From contig JAHFAK010000125.1 in NCBI GenBank assembly GCA_023250585.1, forward strand, positions 1 through 5,713: a stretch of DNA of 5,713 nt, read 5' to 3'. The DNA comes from Deltaproteobacteria bacterium (GTDB taxonomy: Bacteria; Bdellovibrionota_F; JAHFAK01). The notes under the pieces are model-generated. The model made no database searches, was not told the DNA's origin, and saw only the letters and a list, made by a program, of their open reading frames with translations. Positions 5,513 through 5,713 of the stretch are shown piece by piece. Every line of letters starts with the position of its first letter. Position 1 is the first letter of the stretch. A program made the translations under genes and the position numbers.

Positions 5513-5713
5513 ATGAAAATCCTAATCTCAGCAGATCTTGAAGGTGTAAATGGTGTAGCTCACACTGATCAAATTTATCCTGAAGGGAAATATTATAAAG
5601 AGACTTTGATCAGATGGTCAAAAGAATTAAATGCAATTGTAGATGGTTTACATGAAGCCGGAGTAAAAGAAATAGTTATAAACGATTCTCATAATCACTC
5701 TCGAAACCTAGAT
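5513..5713 (+). CDS. M55-family D-aminopeptidase (DppA-like), N-terminal part
   Basis: The first 67 residues are present; the gene runs off the window. M55 peptidases are zinc enzymes that remove D-amino acids from the N-terminus of short peptides, as B. subtilis DppA does with D-Ala-D-Ala and D-Ala-Gly-Gly. The start MKILISADLEGVNGV gives Asp8 and Glu10, and NDSH places His60. These are the positions of three zinc ligands known in DppA (Asp8, Glu10, His60). The remaining ligands and the proposed nucleophile histidine lie beyond the window. The start ATG at 5513 is chosen because it gives the family's usual N-terminus and is preceded by a weak purine-rich AGAAG (5504-5508). An in-frame ATG at 5501 would add MRRS. 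With 41 bases after the decarboxylase stop and no terminator, the two genes could share a transcript. A role in recycling peptidoglycan-derived peptides is plausible but inferred. Confidence 0.85.
   Translation, partial: MKILISADLEGVNGVAHTDQIYPEGKYYKETLIRWSKELNAIVDGLHEAGVKEIVINDSHNHSRNLD

Noticed and set aside
5482-5541. A 19-codon ORF starting at ATG 5482 between the decarboxylase and peptidase genes.
   Set aside because: It overlaps the peptidase start in another frame, has no ribosome-binding site and shows no recognisable feature.
1-5713. CRISPR arrays, tandem repeats, insertion-sequence ends and a replication origin.
   Set aside because: No regularly spaced repeats, no transposase or terminal inverted repeats, and no iteron or DnaA-box clusters were seen on reading.

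Overview
The window is AT-rich bacterial DNA read with the standard code. It holds a restriction-modification cargo and the remains of a site-specific recombinase beside a tRNA-Asp gene, flanked on both sides by what look like chromosomal housekeeping or surface-sugar genes. The organism cannot be named from the sequence. AT-rich codon use, weak or absent Shine-Dalgarno sites on the main genes, and a serine-recombinase C-terminus running into an antisense tRNA would fit a Patescibacteria/CPR-like genome, but that is only an inference.

Layout. Positions 2-112 (+) are the 3' end of a gene whose tail resembles nucleotide-sugar epimerases/dehydratases. A weak hairpin with a T8 tract follows it. 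Positions 3497-237 (-) encode a 1086-residue single-chain Type IIG-like restriction-modification enzyme: PD-(D/E)XK nuclease, helical connector, gamma-class adenine methyltransferase, target-recognition region. A divergent intergenic stretch (3498-3631) carries a candidate promoter for that gene and, on the other strand, a strong GGAGG site in front of a 13-codon ORF. From about 3632 to 4242 (+) lies a decayed recombinase: only the C-terminal part is left, split by a one-base frameshift near 3831-3833. Its last 13 codons lie exactly on the antisense strand of tRNA-Asp(GTC) (4277-4201, -), starting at the encoded CCA end.

Between the tRNA and the next gene (4278-4538) there is no gene, but there are three perfect or near-perfect inverted repeats. 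A UDP-glucuronate decarboxylase-like gene (4539-5471, +) follows, and 41 bases later the start of an M55 D-aminopeptidase gene (5513 to the window end, +).

Interpretation. The simplest reading is that a mobile element with a serine recombinase used the tRNA-Asp 3' end as its attachment site, brought in a one-gene restriction-modification system, and then lost its recombinase by truncation and frameshift. The defence gene would then be fixed next to a nucleotide-sugar locus. The left boundary and any duplicated attachment site were not found in the window. No clearly new biological system is evident. The most informative points are the recombinase-tRNA overlap, the recombinase frameshift, the divergent region, and the palindrome in front of the decarboxylase gene.
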